Shown here piece after piece: positions 6,421 to 7,095 of a stretch of DNA of 7,095 bases. The stretch covers positions 1-7,095 of the forward strand of contig JABGPV010000254.1 of assembly GCA_018644785.1 (NCBI GenBank), written 5' to 3'. The notes under the pieces were generated by a model. The model made no database searches and was not told the origin of the DNA. It was given only the letters and a program-made list of their open reading frames with translations. The translations under genes and the position numbers were made by a program. Within the stretch, counting starts at the first letter, position 1. Each line of letters begins with the position of its first letter. This DNA is from Deltaproteobacteria bacterium (GTDB taxonomy: Bacteria; Desulfobacterota; DSM-4660; Desulfatiglandales; Desulfatiglandaceae).

Positions 6421-6488
6421 ATGCCCCAGAGGGCATTCTTGAGATCCGCCGATCTGCGTATTTCAAGGGGATCTAAAATTGTTGATCC
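6421..6488. promoter_or_regulatory. Inverted repeats before the cNMP-binding gene
   Basis: ATGCCC-CAGA-GGGCAT (6421-6436) is a perfect six-base hairpin with a four-base loop. GGATC (6469-6473) and GATCC (6484-6488) form a second inverted repeat ending 23 bases before the start codon, and TGATCCGG occurs directly repeated at 6413-6420 and 6483-6490. They could be operator sites, but no clear -35/-10 pair was seen nearby. Confidence 0.25.
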
Positions 6489-6511
6489 GGTAAGCAGGGA
6501 TGAGGTGCACT

Positions 6512-7095
6512 ATGATGGCAGAAAAAAAATTCACTCCCTTGATAGAATATATCAAGGAAAAATCCGGCCTTGAATTTCAGATGACAAACCCCGGTTTTCC
6601 AGTAGAAAAATATAGGGGAGGGGACGTCATCTTTTCCGAAGGCTCCAAAGGATACTCCGCATATATAATGAAAAGCGGACGTGTTGAAATATCCGTTATG
6701 GTCTCCGGGGAGAAAGTCGTTTTGGCAATGCTGGAAGAAAAATCCGTTTTTGGAGAGATGGCCCTCGTTCTTGAGGCGCACAACAGAACAGCCACCGCCA
6801 CAGCCCTTGGAGACTCGGAGGTCGTCAAAATTTCCAAAGATGCTTTCGACAAATATATGAAGGATTCTCCAAGGTTGATATCCGTATGCCTTATTGCCAT
6901 AGCAGGTCGCCTTCAGGAAACGACAACCAAGGCATCAAGGATTCCAGACGCTTTTCTAGGGGTTTCTCAAATACTCCATCTGTTTTCGGTACACGACAAA
7001 GAGGAGCTTTCCTATGGGAAGACCGTTGACGCCATATCAAAGGCGCTTCTAAAAGAGAAGACGGAAATCGCGAAAGTGCTTTCAATGATGGAGAG
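6512..7095 (+). CDS. Cyclic-nucleotide-binding domain protein, 3' end outside the window
   Basis: An open frame of 194 codons that continues past the right edge. Two ATGs are adjacent (6512, 6515); GAGGT at 6502-6506 lies five bases before the first. Residues about 30-140 are a Crp-type cNMP-binding beta-barrel: PVEKYRGGDVIFSEGS (30-45), a YIMKSGRVEIS strand, and the phosphate-binding cassette FGEMALVLEAHNRTATA (80-96), with Glu82 and Arg92 where CRP contacts the cyclic nucleotide. Ligand binding is therefore plausible; which nucleotide is unknown. The barrel is followed by the usual long helix (about 120-140). After a linker, residues 165-194 are helical (VDAISKALLKEKTEIAKVL) and could start a winged-helix or an effector domain, but the sequence ends there. 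It is transcribed away from the ligase operon. A Crp/Fnr-type regulator is one option, a non-DNA-binding cNMP protein another. Confidence 0.87.
   Translation, partial: MMAEKKFTPLIEYIKEKSGLEFQMTNPGFPVEKYRGGDVIFSEGSKGYSAYIMKSGRVEISVMVSGEKVVLAMLEEKSVFGEMALVLEAHNRTATATALGDSEVVKISKDAFDKYMKDSPRLISVCLIAIAGRLQETTTKASRIPDAFLGVSQILHLFSVHDKEELSYGKTVDAISKALLKEKTEIAKVLSMME

Overview
The window looks like a chromosomal piece of an anaerobic, probably sulfate-reducing member of the Desulfobacterota. This is an inference from gene content (acyl-CoA ligase, SCP2-type thiolase and DUF35 protein in one operon, several small lipoproteins, a stand-alone cyclic-nucleotide-binding protein) and moderate GC. No rRNA or other taxonomic marker is present.

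Layout. (1) Positions 1-423, minus strand: a small lipoprotein gene with a good promoter and ribosome binding site. It appears frameshifted near 68-70, with the rest of its frame running off the left edge. (2) 424-1275: a long, partly AT-rich gene-free stretch. It holds short direct repeats, a nested inverted repeat (861-983) that could be a structured RNA or decayed element, and two IS21-like end repeats (1116-1159). (3) 1276-2340, plus strand: a lipoprotein with a tyrosine-phosphatase domain of the MptpB/Y_phosphatase3 type, in which the essential P-loop arginine is replaced by alanine. (4) 2341-2593: a short convergent intergenic region with two weak terminator-like hairpins. (5) 2594-5916, minus strand: a three-gene operon read as acyl-CoA ligase, thiolase, DUF35 (zinc ribbon/OB-fold) protein. 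At its upstream end (5938-6330) lies a decayed alpha/beta-hydrolase whose C-terminus is still readable. (6) 6512-7095, plus strand: the start of a cyclic-nucleotide-binding protein that runs off the right edge.

How the genes may work together. The ligase would activate a carboxylic acid to its CoA thioester. The thiolase and DUF35 protein would act as a two-component enzyme making or cleaving a C-C bond in a 3-oxoacyl-CoA, as known for BbsA/BbsB in anaerobic toluene degradation and the archaeal thiolase/DUF35 complexes. The substrate cannot be read from the sequence. The lost hydrolase may once have supplied the acid. The phosphatase-like lipoprotein and the cNMP-binding protein are separate transcription units with no evident link to the operon.

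The most unusual observation is the phosphatase: a full-length, otherwise well-conserved domain with Cys, Lys and Asp of the P-loop kept and only the arginine lost, which suggests an exported pseudophosphatase. I did not find a clear new multi-gene system.
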